Shown one piece after another: positions 50,528 through 57,969 of a stretch of 64,000 nt of DNA (position 1 is the stretch's first letter; each line of letters begins with the position of its first letter). Source of the stretch: an uncultured Ruegeria sp. (lineage in GTDB: Bacteria; Pseudomonadota; Alphaproteobacteria; Rhodobacterales; Rhodobacteraceae); NCBI RefSeq assembly GCF_947500045.1, contig NZ_CANMQQ010000008.1:124001-188000 (forward strand), in the 5' to 3' direction. The notes below the pieces were generated by a model. That model did not search any database. It saw only the letters and a program-made list of their open reading frames with translations, and was not told the DNA's origin. A program made the translations under genes and the position numbers.

Positions 50528-50925
50528 TCAATCACTCCGCGATGCTCGATTTCAACAACTGGCGGGATGATTTGGACCACTACACAGCCATCCTCTACGA
50601 TGCCGCCATGCTTTTTCGCGACGCGGAACCGGCCATCATCAACGCCCATCGCCAGCGCTATGCCATCCTGTCCGGTCTTGAATGCGGCTTCCTTGGCATC
50701 GTCATCCCAACGGCACCCTCTGGGCGGGTAGAAGGTGTATGTCAGGCTGATAGGACCATCGAGCCACTTGATGCGGTTCACGCCTTGCTCAAGCGCTAGT
50801 GCCCAGCATGCCTTTTTGTAAGCGGTTCCCTTCGGACGCCACTTGGACCAGTGGTTTGACCGAATGAAGTTCGGGCGGCACTCCGTTGGGGGCCATGGCA
50901 GCTTGATTGTGATGCGCTCGGTCAT
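50524..50925 (-). CDS. RusA-like Holliday junction resolvase
   Basis: 133 residues from the ATG at 50925. RusA features: TIKLPWPPTECRPNFIRSNHW, an Asp-rich site DDDAKEAAFKTGQDGIALAMGVDD, and PRGCRWD. It resolves four-way junctions formed in phage recombination. It follows the 83-residue gene by a base. Confidence 0.82.
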   Translation of the reverse strand: MTERITIKLPWPPTECRPNFIRSNHWSKWRPKGTAYKKACWALALEQGVNRIKWLDGPISLTYTFYPPRGCRWDDDAKEAAFKTGQDGIALAMGVDDGRFRVAKKHGGIVEDGCVVVQIIPPVVEIEHRGVIE

Positions 50926-50926
50926 C

Positions 50927-51178
50927 TCACTGCCCCGCTGGCGACTGGTCATCACCAATCAGACCAGCCTCAAGGTCGTCAAAGTGGTGTGCCAGCCGCC
51001 GCAACTGTGTCCCCATGCCCTTCTCTATGTGGCCGGTGAACAGTGGTTTCTTTTCGCCGCCCTCTACGTCTGGGTTGAGGGCGAAGGTCTTGCCGTTCTC
51101 TCGGTGGTCCGTTGTGCGAACGACTACGTGACCGAGGCGGTAGACTTGCTGAGAGAGTATCTTGGGGCGCTTACCCAT
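50927..51178 (-). CDS. Hypothetical small phage protein
   Basis: 83 residues, starting MGKRPKILSQQVYRLGHVVV, charged, ending in a helical tail (LRRLAHHFDDLEAGL). Lies between the 96-residue gene and the RusA gene on the same strand. Function unknown. Confidence 0.55.
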   Translation of the reverse strand: MGKRPKILSQQVYRLGHVVVRTTDHRENGKTFALNPDVEGGEKKPLFTGHIEKGMGTQLRRLAHHFDDLEAGLIGDDQSPAGQ

Positions 51179-51204
51179 TCACACGCCCCCTGATGCCGAA
51201 AGGG

Positions 51205-51495
51205 TTAGCGACCAAGCATTGCTGCATAGAAATTGTCCGGGGCGGCTGGCATAAAGAGGCGCACAAGCTCCAGTGTTGCGGGTAACTCTTTCACCCCGTT
51301 TTTGGGATGCTTCAGAACAAGTTTTCCGGGCCTTCCGGGCGCTTGGGAAATCTTCATGTCCAGTAACTTGCAACGGCTGTACGGCAATCCCTTTGTGCGA
51401 TGTCCGCCCCGCGTCGATGCGGGAACAGGTTCTCCGATTGCGTAGATGGGGCCTGTATGACCTTGCGCGTCTAATTGCCTCTTGGTCTTTGCCAT
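51205..51495 (-). CDS. Hypothetical early phage protein
   Basis: 96 residues, basic start (MAKTKRQLDAQGHTGPI) and GKLVLKHPKNGVKELPATLEL. AGGA lies 8 bp before the ATG. Second gene of the leftward early unit. Unknown function. A longer overlapping frame (51179-51538) is judged a shadow. Confidence 0.55.
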   Translation of the reverse strand: MAKTKRQLDAQGHTGPIYAIGEPVPASTRGGHRTKGLPYSRCKLLDMKISQAPGRPGKLVLKHPKNGVKELPATLELVRLFMPAAPDNFYAAMLGR

Positions 51496-51534
51496 GAGTG
51501 AAGTCCTTTGATTGATTTTGGAAAGCAGGGGTCA

Positions 51535-51837
51535 TCACACGCCCTCTGAGGGGGTGGCGGGAGGAATATCGTTTTCTAAGCCTTGAATTTGCCCGACGCC
51601 GTTAGCATTTTGCTTAACATGACGTTTATCTTTCCAACGAAAAAGGTGGTCCGGTGTCAGGATGCCCATGTCATTACAAAGCCCTCGGACGTCAATGAAC
51701 CAGGACGAAGGCATGAGTCCGGTCTTAATGGCGCGACTGACAAGTTGAGTACTAAGCTCAAGGTTTGTCTGGAAGCGCCTCCGACCGACATACGAAATGA
51801 ACTGCTCTACAGTTTCGAACGATGGTTTATCAAGCAT
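51535..51837 (-). CDS. Cro-like early repressor
   Basis: 100 residues from the ATG at 51837. The N-terminal part FETVEQFISYVGRRRFQTNLELSTQLVSRAIKTGLMPSSW (pattern) is a helix-turn-helix of the Cro type, with Gln/Ser recognition-helix residues. It is divergent from the CI-like gene. A TATAGG -10 element lies only 4 bp before this ATG, so the mRNA may be leaderless. A longer frame from 51879 would need an upstream start inside the operator. Confidence 0.72.
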   Translation of the reverse strand: MLDKPSFETVEQFISYVGRRRFQTNLELSTQLVSRAIKTGLMPSSWFIDVRGLCNDMGILTPDHLFRWKDKRHVKQNANGVGQIQGLENDIPPATPSEGV

Positions 51838-51847
51838 AGGACCTATA

Positions 51848-51864
51848 CTAAGCAATACGCTTAG
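51848..51864. promoter_or_regulatory. Operator O1 for the CI/Cro switch
   Basis: CTAAGCAATACGCTTAG: perfect arms CTAAGC/GCTTAG spaced by 5 bp, extended one more base pair each side (51845-51867 has 9-bp arms). It lies over the leftward early promoter. Confidence 0.75.
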
Positions 51865-51871
51865 TATGTAA

Positions 51872-51888
51872 ATACGCAAAATGCTCAG
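51872..51888. promoter_or_regulatory. Operator O2 for the CI/Cro switch
   Basis: ATACGCAAAATGCTCAG, related to O3 at 14 of the last 16 bases. It lies near the CI-like gene start and may autoregulate it. Confidence 0.6.
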
Positions 51889-51913
51889 TGCGCAATTTTA
51901 TGAATCAGATATC

Positions 51914-52183
51914 ATGCCAACCATGCTGGAAGACATGGAAGATAAGCGCGAGGCCGTGGGCGCAAGGCTTTGTAAAGTCCGAGAAATACTCGGTCTCTCA
52001 AAGAAAGAATTTGCTGAACGCGCCGGGCTTAGTGAACAGGTATATGGACCATTCGAAAACGCCCGCCGCGAACTTTCTCTGCAAAGCGCGAAGCGTTTAA
52101 GGGCTACTTATGGGCTTCCGCTGGAATTTATGTACTTTGGAAAGATAGACGACTTGCCTACTAGAATTTCTAGAGAACTATAA
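51914..52183 (+). CDS. CI-like repressor (XRE helix-turn-helix)
   Basis: 89 residues if it starts at 51914; ATGs at 51881, 51923 and 51935 are also possible and none has a strong ribosome site. The XRE domain (about 10-70) contains GLSKKEFAERAGLSEQVYGPFENARRELSLQSAKRL. There is no C-terminal LexA-like peptidase. Release from repression would therefore rely on the antirepressor of the immI-like module rather than on RecA self-cleavage. Confidence 0.8.
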   Translation: MPTMLEDMEDKREAVGARLCKVREILGLSKKEFAERAGLSEQVYGPFENARRELSLQSAKRLRATYGLPLEFMYFGKIDDLPTRISREL

Positions 52184-52287
52184 TCCAGCCCCTCTGTCAG
52201 GTCCGCCCAGAAATCTAATGATAGACCGCTTTCACGGCGCGCCTTCTTTAGCAGTGCTAAAGTTGCGGCGTCTTCTACAGCGTTCAC
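52108..52287 (-). CDS. Candidate antisense small gene over the CI-like 3' end
   Basis: 59 codons from a GTG, with GAGGGG 8 bp upstream. NAVEDAATLALLKKARRESG then LSLDFWADLTEGLDYSSLEI reads as a sensible soluble helix pair. It overlaps the last 25 codons of the CI-like gene on the opposite strand. Weakly supported. Confidence 0.3.
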   Translation of the reverse strand: MNAVEDAATLALLKKARRESGLSLDFWADLTEGLDYSSLEILVGKSSIFPKYINSSGSP

Positions 52288-52403
52288 TTTTAATACCCCT
52301 CAGTCCAATTCCCCAATATGTACTGTCCGCCTTAAGTATCTAATTAATACTTGTGGCGGATTTTTGGCAATTCAGTAAATACGCAATTTGTTTATTTTTG
52401 GTC

Positions 52404-52432
52404 TTGCACTACGCAAATTGCTTAGTTATATT
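52404..52432 (+). promoter_or_regulatory. Rightward early promoter with operator O3 in its spacer
   Basis: TTGCAC and TATATT are exactly 17 bp apart. The spacer holds CTACGCAAATTGCTTAG (52409-52425), an operator closely related to O1 and O2. A weaker copy, AATACGCAATTTGTTTA, lies at 52378-52394. Binding there would block RNA polymerase directly. It drives the long rightward operon. Confidence 0.75.
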
Positions 52433-52462
52433 CTTCCTAACACGAGAGGGAGAACGGACAAC

Positions 52463-52753
52463 ATGTACAGCTACGAAAGCAACACCGAATTCCCAACTGA
52501 CAATGGTTACCTTGAGTACGTTCAGACTGGATTTGACTACGACACCGAGTTCTTTCCTGCTGATCCGACTATTGGTCAGTTTGGCGACGAATATGAAGTT
52601 ACCGCGCGCGTTGAGTGGGTGAACTTCTCGGGCCTTCGTCTGACTCGCGAACAGCTTCTCATTATCACCAGCAAATCAACCGTTGAAGAGATTGAGGCAA
52701 GCGTTGCCGAGCAAATCCGCAACGAGCTTGAGGCTGGCAATCTGGAGGCCGCG
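52463..52753 (+). CDS. First gene of the rightward operon, acidic phage protein
   Basis: 96 residues from the ATG at 52463 to the stop ending at 52756 minus overlap; the frame closes at 52756. Aromatic and acidic start (YSYESNTEFPTDNGYLEY), helical end (STVEEIEASVAEQIRNELEAG). It begins about 30 bp past the promoter. Unknown function, but expected to be strongly expressed on induction. Confidence 0.6.
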
Positions 52754-52755
52754 TG

Positions 52756-53073
52756 ATGGACGACGCAACCCTACAAGCCCTCAAGGACAGTATTGCGAAG
52801 TGGGAGAAGAATGCCCGCGCTGAGTGCCTTGACAACGTGAGAATGGGAATGTTGCATTGCCCGCTGTGCAAGATTTTCAATGGGCGCGGACACAGAGGTA
52901 ACGACTGTGAGGGGTGTCCAGTAAGGGAGCATACCGGCGTACAATACTGCTACGAAACTCCGTATTGGGATGCCGATAAAGCGAACGATTACTTTCAGTT
53001 CGAAAGATTTCTCTCAGCCGCCCGCGCCGAAGTCGACTTTCTCAAATCACTTCTACCGGAGGCCCAGTCATGA
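52756..53073 (+). CDS. Cysteine-rich phage protein
   Basis: 105 residues. Cys pairs CPLC (about 35-38) and CEGCPV (about 52-57), with a further Cys at 65 and His in between, suggest one or two zinc sites. Helical on either side. Unknown function. Confidence 0.6.
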   Translation: MDDATLQALKDSIAKWEKNARAECLDNVRMGMLHCPLCKIFNGRGHRGNDCEGCPVREHTGVQYCYETPYWDADKANDYFQFERFLSAARAEVDFLKSLLPEAQS

Positions 53074-53243
53074 TCCTCACACCCCTTATCGAAGCAGACT
53101 TTGAGTTCAACTTCGACCGCCCTGTGTATCGCCTAGAGCCAGAGCAGCGAGTGTTTGCGCGTCGCGACCCTGAAAACCTCTGTGAGTACGGCCCACAGAA
53201 CCACCCGTTACCGCCGTTTGAGCCGAAGGAGGCGGGGCGATGA
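53070..53243 (+). CDS. 57-residue phage protein
   Basis: Start overlaps the preceding stop (ATGA), its own stop overlaps the next ATG. Acidic, Pro-rich: FEFNFDRPVYRLEPEQRVFAR. Unknown. Confidence 0.5.
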   Translation: MILTPLIEADFEFNFDRPVYRLEPEQRVFARRDPENLCEYGPQNHPLPPFEPKEAGR

Positions 53244-53362
53244 CCCGCCACAACCTCGGGATACTCATTCTCTGCACTGCCGTTGGCTTTGGTGCAGTCA
53301 GTATCGCCCACGCGAAATTCACACATGACATGGCGAAGAATTGGGAGTGGATCAATGAGTAA
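53240..53362 (+). CDS. 40-residue single-helix membrane peptide
   Basis: MTRHNLGILILCTAVGFGAV is a membrane helix; a short charged tail follows (HDMAKNWEWINE). Overlaps both neighbours. Unknown. Confidence 0.5.
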   Translation: MTRHNLGILILCTAVGFGAVSIAHAKFTHDMAKNWEWINE

Positions 53363-53618
53363 ACAACCTAAGATCATCGTTGTCCGTGAGTCATGGATCG
53401 AAAGCGCCAAGCGTGACCTATTCAGTGTCGCTTGCGCATTCGCAATCATCGGACCGGGCGTCCTCGTGGATAGCTCCGCAATGCAGTGGTTCGGCTTTCT
53501 GCTGGCGATGATTGTCATATTCACTAGGGCTGCAGGGCTTCGCAAGAAAATGACCGTCTCGCTAGACGAGGCGATTGAGCAAATCGATCAGCTCAAGGCG
53601 GAGGCGTCCAATGACTAA
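53355..53618 (+). CDS. Small membrane protein
   Basis: 87 residues from the ATG at 53355. Two hydrophobic segments (about 27-60), then a charged helix (MTVSLDEAIEQIDQLKAEASND). Unknown function. Confidence 0.55.
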   Translation: MSKQPKIIVVRESWIESAKRDLFSVACAFAIIGPGVLVDSSAMQWFGFLLAMIVIFTRAAGLRKKMTVSLDEAIEQIDQLKAEASND

Positions 53619-53841
53619 CATAACCAACCTCCATCAGTTCGATAGCACCCCTATTCCCTTCACCACATACGTTGCTGGCGGAATCTGGGAAGGGCTCAGC
53701 AAAGCCGCACTGGCTGCTGCGTATATCGCATTCGTTTTCGCTTTCTCGCTGCAAGGCGGGAATAGCTCCGGCTGGCAGGTTCCGTTTCCCTCTCAGAGCG
53801 TTTCGCTGCCTGCCGGGGCCTCTATGGAGGCAAGCCAATGA
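53611..53841 (+). CDS. Small phage protein with one hydrophobic segment
   Basis: 76 residues from the ATG at 53611. Hydrophobic stretch about 31-47 (LAAAYIAFVFAFSL). Overlaps neighbours at both ends. Unknown. Confidence 0.5.
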   Translation: MTNITNLHQFDSTPIPFTTYVAGGIWEGLSKAALAAAYIAFVFAFSLQGGNSSGWQVPFPSQSVSLPAGASMEASQ

Positions 53842-54068
53842 GACACGACACCCCACAATTCTACCCCGACCCATACGGGAACGGACAGGCCAACGTCGCC
53901 CGCATTCGCATGGATATATCCACGGAAGCAATGGGCAAGGCCGCACCAGACGCCTTTTCAACTGGATACGTTAACCCGCTTTGGAGGGCTGCACAGCGCC
54001 GGATTTTCAAGCGAAACCGGGCTGATTACGAGCGCGCCAAGGCGATTTTGGAGGAGATAGGCCAATGA
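53838..54068 (+). CDS. Hypothetical phage protein
   Basis: 76 residues, basic C-terminal half (WRAAQRRIFKRNRADYERAKAILEEIG). ATGA overlaps on both sides. Unknown. Confidence 0.5.
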   Translation: MRHDTPQFYPDPYGNGQANVARIRMDISTEAMGKAAPDAFSTGYVNPLWRAAQRRIFKRNRADYERAKAILEEIGQ

Positions 54069-54277
54069 GTGGCCTCCCTCGCATGAAGGACACCACCCGC
54101 CCACAGGACGCCTTCACGCTTGTGATGATTGGCGGAGTTGAGCGGATGACAACGGCGCTGCGCCGGGGTGACCCGTTCAGCGAAAAGGGGCTGCAAGAAA
54201 TGCTGAAGTTTGATCAGCGGTGTCAAGCCTTCTCTGCCGCACTGCATGACCGTTTGCCGATTACGGAGGATGATTGA
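54065..54277 (+). CDS. Hypothetical phage protein
   Basis: 70 residues, mostly helical (MIGGVERMTTALRRGDPFSEKGLQ). Directly precedes the annealing-protein gene. Unknown. Confidence 0.5.
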   Translation: MSGLPRMKDTTRPQDAFTLVMIGGVERMTTALRRGDPFSEKGLQEMLKFDQRCQAFSAALHDRLPITEDD

Positions 54278-54942
54278 TGGACTTCAAAAAACTATCCGAA
54301 GAATTCCCACGCGAGTCAGTTAGCTGGCGCGTTCAGGGAACGCCATATGAGCGCAACGGCAGGTTCTCAGCAATGGCTCTAGCCTACATTGATGCTCGGG
54401 ACGTCATGGACCGGCTTGACGAGGTGTGCGGCCCCGACAACTGGCAAGACGAGTACACCACCAACGCAAACGGGCTGACGATTTGCCGTATCGGAATCCG
54501 AGTTACCGATGAATGGGTTTGGAAGTCTGACGGCGCTGGTGAAACTGCCGTTGAGGGACAAAAGGGCGGTATCTCAGATGCTCTGAAACGCGCTGCCGTT
54601 CATTGGGGTATTGGCCGCTACCTGTACCGCTTGGACTCTCCTTGGGTGGCCTGCGCCGTGAAGCAGAAGGGCAACAAGACGTATTGGAGGGAGTGGACCG
54701 AAGACCCTTGGTCCAAAGTCAAGAACGCTCCTTACAACGCCGCTGAGGATGCCCGCAACAAACAAGCCGACGATGCGATGATGGAAACCGCTCTAGGCAA
54801 CATAAACGGCGCGCAATCGCTGGATGACCTTAAGGCGATTTGGTCGGACCTCAACCACAATCAGCACTCATTGGCTGAGGATGCTGACGTTATCGCAGCA
54901 AAAGACCAACGCAAATCGGAACTGATGAAGGAGGCCGCATGA
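54277..54942 (+). CDS. Rad52/Rad22-type single-strand annealing protein
   Basis: 221 residues. VSWRVQGTPYERNGRFSAMALAYIDARDVMDRLDEVCG (pattern) and GAGETAVEGQKGGISDALKRAAVHWGIGRYLY are hallmarks of the Rad52_Rad22 fold used by phages for strand annealing. It anneals complementary single strands during phage recombination. It sits with the SSB-tipped protein and NinB, forming a recombination group. Confidence 0.88.
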   Translation: MDFKKLSEEFPRESVSWRVQGTPYERNGRFSAMALAYIDARDVMDRLDEVCGPDNWQDEYTTNANGLTICRIGIRVTDEWVWKSDGAGETAVEGQKGGISDALKRAAVHWGIGRYLYRLDSPWVACAVKQKGNKTYWREWTEDPWSKVKNAPYNAAEDARNKQADDAMMETALGNINGAQSLDDLKAIWSDLNHNQHSLAEDADVIAAKDQRKSELMKEAA

Positions 54943-55199
54943 CGCGCTTTGACCTTATCTCACCCCGCCCGCGCAAGGACGGCAAAACGTATTGGCAAAA
55001 AGTAGGGGCTGCATTTCCACGCCAGAACGGCGGGTTTTCACTGGTGCTCGACGCCTTACCCCTTCCTGACAATGAGGGCCGCGTATCGTTGCTTATGACC
55101 GAACCCAAGCCGCGTGACGGCCAGCAAGGCGGTCAGTCCGGCGGGGGATACAGCGAGCCTGCATCGAGCGGCGTTGACGACGACGAGATTCCGTTCTGA
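54939..55199 (+). CDS. Small DNA-recombination protein with SSB-like acidic tip
   Basis: 86 residues. Basic N-terminal part (FDLISPRPRKDGKTYWQKVG), then a Gly/Gln-rich linker (QQGGQSGGGYSEP) and the C-terminus DDDEIPF. That tip matches the SSB tail that docks host repair proteins (E. coli DDDIPF). It is therefore likely a phage single-strand binding protein, short and lacking a recognisable full OB fold. Confidence 0.7.
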   Translation: MTRFDLISPRPRKDGKTYWQKVGAAFPRQNGGFSLVLDALPLPDNEGRVSLLMTEPKPRDGQQGGQSGGGYSEPASSGVDDDEIPF

Positions 55200-55582
55200 T
55201 GCCTGCAACGGTCGTTCTGGATAGCCCCGCACAGCGCGAGAAGGCCAAGGCATGGTGTGGAAAGGCACCTGACGGCACCATTGTGACGCTGAAAAAACCG
55301 GGCCGTACAATCCCCCAGAACGACCGTATGTGGGCCCTGCTCACGGATGTATCCGCCCAAGCCGTACATAACGGCAAGCGATACACAACAGATCAGTGGA
55401 AGGCCCTGTTTTGCCACGCATGCGGTCATGAAATCCAATTCATCCAAGGGCTGAATGATGAGCCATTTCCAGCGGGGTTCCGTACTTCAAAAATGACGAA
55501 GGAGCAGATGAGCGACTTGCTGGAGTTCATCTTCGCATACGGGGCAGAGCACGGCATCAAGTGGAGCAACGACTATGAATGA
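55199..55582 (+). CDS. ninB: NinB-like recombination protein
   Basis: 127 residues. PGRTIPQNDRMWALLTDVS, KALFCHACGHE and TSKMTKEQMSDLLEFIFAYGAEHGI are typical of lambda NinB/Orf, a recombination mediator that binds single-stranded DNA. Its ATG abuts the previous stop. Confidence 0.88.
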   Translation: MPATVVLDSPAQREKAKAWCGKAPDGTIVTLKKPGRTIPQNDRMWALLTDVSAQAVHNGKRYTTDQWKALFCHACGHEIQFIQGLNDEPFPAGFRTSKMTKEQMSDLLEFIFAYGAEHGIKWSNDYE

Positions 55583-56120
55583 AGCACCAATCCATGAGTT
55601 AAAGCGCTGCCTTCGTTACGACGCTGCAGTTGGCAGAATATTTTGGCTTGGCAGAGATGCTCAGCAATTCTCTTGCGAGCGGTTGTCAAATTCTTGGAAC
55701 GCTCGATTCAAGGGAAAATATGCAGACGTGTCCATACGGCGGGACGGATATCGCCGCCTTGGTTTTAAGGGTCAAAGACTGTTAGCGCATCGTGTCGCAT
55801 GGGCGCTTCACACAGGCAGATGGCCAGCGCTCTACATCGACCATATCAACGGCGACAAGGCTGATAATCGAGCCGTAAACCTTCGCGAAGTTGAGCACGT
55901 TGAAAACGCGAGGAATCAGAAAAAGCGTCATGACAACAGCAGCGGAAGAACTGGGGTCTATTGGTTCCCTAGGGAGGGCAAGTGGAAGGCACAAATAACC
56001 GCTAGTGGTAAGCGGCACTGCCTTGGCACGTTTCAAGATAAGGAAAGCGCTGTTCTGGCGCGCGAACAAGCTGAAAGATCCCTAGGGTTCCACAGCAACC
56101 ACGGGAGAGCGGAAGTATGA
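55575..56120 (+). CDS. HNH homing endonuclease with AP2 domain (copy 2)
   Basis: 181 residues. HRVAWALHTGRWP, DHINGDKADNRAVNLREVEH and the closing GFHSNHGRAEV match copy 1 at 45999-46565 segment by segment. AP2-like part: SGRTGVYWFPREGKWKAQI. It overlaps ninB by 8 bp and the next gene by 4 bp. Confidence 0.88.
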   Translation: MNEAPIHELKRCLRYDAAVGRIFWLGRDAQQFSCERLSNSWNARFKGKYADVSIRRDGYRRLGFKGQRLLAHRVAWALHTGRWPALYIDHINGDKADNRAVNLREVEHVENARNQKKRHDNSSGRTGVYWFPREGKWKAQITASGKRHCLGTFQDKESAVLAREQAERSLGFHSNHGRAEV

Positions 56121-56419
56121 ACATGCTTTTCCCCAAGCCAGCTAAGTACAAATCTAAGAAGCTGCGGGACTTCGCTAGAGGGCAAGACTGCCTGCTTAAC
56201 CTGGGTTGCTGCAACCACGACCCAGAGACAACGGTTCTCTGCCATATCCGTCTATTTGGCGTGGCTGGCATGTCTGTGAAGCCGCCAGACTTCCTAGCTT
56301 TTCACGCATGCAGCGAGTGCCACCGGAACGAGAAAGACGCGGGTTTTGACGATATTCTTCGCGCCCTGATGCTCACACTGATTCGTGTTTACGAGCGCTT
56401 CGGGACATTGACCCCATGA
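56117..56419 (+). CDS. DUF1364 putative nuclease
   Basis: 100 residues. KKLRDFARGQDCLLNLGCCN, ETTVLCHIRLFGVAGMSVKPPD and HACSECHRNEKDAG are the DUF1364 pattern, an HNH-like fold with two Cys pairs for zinc found in nin regions of lambdoid phages. Probably a recombination nuclease. Confidence 0.8.
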   Translation: MNMLFPKPAKYKSKKLRDFARGQDCLLNLGCCNHDPETTVLCHIRLFGVAGMSVKPPDFLAFHACSECHRNEKDAGFDDILRALMLTLIRVYERFGTLTP

Positions 56420-56577
56420 CCCACGTCGCCGCCGCATTCCTCCTCCTACTGGGCCTTCTCTCAGCCTTACTAACAGGCCTAACACTGCACTCCTTCAAGG
56501 AACTGCGGATCAACCTGCTTACCCTGCTGTCTCTTGGCTCAACGGGCGCGGCTTATGCGCTGTTGGTGTGGGTATGA
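56416..56577 (+). CDS. 53-residue membrane protein
   Basis: Two hydrophobic helices (about 5-23 and 33-52), no charged loop of note. ATGA overlap with the preceding gene. A following 20-codon frame from 56574 may only couple translation. Unknown. Confidence 0.5.
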   Translation: MTHVAAAFLLLLGLLSALLTGLTLHSFKELRINLLTLLSLGSTGAAYALLVWV

Positions 56578-56636
56578 GGCAGCCACACATGACCACCCAC
56601 CCCCAGCACGCGAATGGAAACGAGAGGAACGGATAG

Positions 56637-56900
56637 ATGGCTGACGAGAGTTTTGCTTCTGCATTCAAGGCCTATTGCGCGGCGCAATACGGAGCGGCTG
56701 ATCCCAGTGATCTCCCAATTCGTCAGAAACTGGAAGCTGAGGACGCGTTCTATGCGGGCGCACAACATGGCTTCTATTCCGGCTTTGGCGCGATCGATGA
56801 CGAAGCGTTTTTGCTGGATCGAGAGCTGCGCGCATTCGGTGAGAACATTGTCAAACGGTACGCCGATGCAGGTCTGCCACTTGGCCAACGACGCTCTTAG
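56637..56900 (+). CDS. Hypothetical helical phage protein
   Basis: 87 residues; FKAYCAAQYGAADPSDLPIR and EDAFYAGAQHGFYSGFGA. Unknown function; starts right after a TAG-ATG junction. Confidence 0.55.
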   Translation: MADESFASAFKAYCAAQYGAADPSDLPIRQKLEAEDAFYAGAQHGFYSGFGAIDDEAFLLDRELRAFGENIVKRYADAGLPLGQRRS

Positions 56901-56913
56901 AAGGACCAACCCC

Positions 56914-57225
56914 ATGAAACACACCGCACGCATAGCAGCAATCATCGCCATCATCGTCTTTGCTCTTCCTGCATCGGCAATCAACACCAACCCAGAGCCG
57001 CCGAAAGAAGAACCACCTGTAGAGACACCAGAGCCGGAACCGCGCGCGAAGGCAAAACCGGAACCGAAGGCAGAGCCACAGCGGGCCGAGCGCAACGAGG
57101 ATGACCGCGAGTGCCCCCATGACGAGCTGAACAAGTGGCGGGCATGTTTAGCGCCGACTGTCTCTCTGCGGCCCAAAGCGCGGCCTGTAACGACGCAAGT
57201 AATGCGGGGTGAGAAGCATGACTGA
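56914..57225 (+). CDS. Secreted proline/glutamate-rich phage protein
   Basis: 103 residues from the ATG at 56914. Signal peptide to about 21 (FALPASA), then a Pro/Glu/Lys-rich stretch (PEPPKEEPPVETPEPEP) that is likely extended, and ECPHDELNKWRACLAPT with two cysteines. Periplasmic. Not a lipoprotein. Function unknown. Confidence 0.6.
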   Translation: MKHTARIAAIIAIIVFALPASAINTNPEPPKEEPPVETPEPEPRAKAKPEPKAEPQRAERNEDDRECPHDELNKWRACLAPTVSLRPKARPVTTQVMRGEKHD

Positions 57226-57508
57226 CAGAACAGGCGGATCAGCATTTCCAACCGAACACGACACGAGCCACATGTTCGAAGGGCGCGGCGGTGGTGGAGT
57301 CTCACGAAGGAGTTCGGGCATGACCCTGCGCGACTACTTCGCGGCACAGGCTTTGGCGAACCCGAACATTTGCACTGGCTCCGCTTCAGACTGGCAGCTT
57401 CGAAATTGGTTCGGCGAACATGCAAGCGGAATTCGGAGAGAGCAAATCGCTGCCCGTCAAGCTTACGAATACGCCGACGCGATGCTGAAAGCGAGGGAAG
57501 AACAATGA
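57218..57508 (+). CDS. Conserved phage protein, GMTLRDYFAAQAL type
   Basis: 96 residues from the ATG at 57218. The pattern GGSAFP ... GMTLRDYFAAQAL ... AYEYADAML is frequent in prophages of many proteobacteria. Function unknown. ATGA overlaps at both ends. Confidence 0.65.
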   Translation: MTDRTGGSAFPTEHDTSHMFEGRGGGGVSRRSSGMTLRDYFAAQALANPNICTGSASDWQLRNWFGEHASGIRREQIAARQAYEYADAMLKAREEQ

Positions 57509-57969
57509 CTGACACATTGAAGCCATGCCCATTTTGCGGGTCTGATGATGTCTCCGACGCTGGCTATATATTCAGCGGAGATAAGGAGAACCCAACAGAT
57601 ACCGGCTATTTCTGCAACTGCGTGAAATGCGGCGCAAAGAATGGCGGCGTTATGGGTTTCGAAACAAAGGCGGAGGCTGTTAGGCGCTGGAACACCCGCC
57701 CCGCCAACACCGACCCAATGACAATCGCCAAGTACGACGATGATCTGCGGAAGGCTGCGGGTGTGTGGCGGGATATGGAGAGCGCGCCGAGGGACCACAC
57801 GCGCATATTGCTCTATGTGCCGCCTTATGGTGTTTCGTGTGGGCATTTTGATTGTGTTTGGGAGAACGGCATTGAGCGCTGGATTATGCATTCAGTTCTC
57901 AACAAGGACGCGCAGCCCACAGCATGGATGCCACTACCAGAAGCACCGAACGGAGGGTCTGGGCGATGA
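57505..57969 (+). CDS. Lar-like restriction alleviation domain fused to DUF551
   Basis: 154 residues from the ATG at 57505. The N-terminal zinc ribbon LKPCPFCGSDDV ... CNCVKCGAK ... EAVRRWNTR (about 4-58) is the Lar family, which in prophages modulates type I restriction. The C-terminal part WRDMESAPRDHTRILLYVPPYG ... TAWMPLPEAP (about 85-148) is DUF551. The two are usually separate genes. Confidence 0.75.
   Translation: MTDTLKPCPFCGSDDVSDAGYIFSGDKENPTDTGYFCNCVKCGAKNGGVMGFETKAEAVRRWNTRPANTDPMTIAKYDDDLRKAAGVWRDMESAPRDHTRILLYVPPYGVSCGHFDCVWENGIERWIMHSVLNKDAQPTAWMPLPEAPNGGSGR

Noticed and set aside
51179..51538. Long leftward frame over the 96-residue early gene
   Set aside because: Arg/Ser-rich shadow composition; the other frame has a ribosome site and phage-like protein sequence.
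56574..56636. 20-codon frame between two membrane and helical genes
   Set aside because: It bridges a stop and a start but has no own ribosome site or conserved feature; treated as a coupling device.
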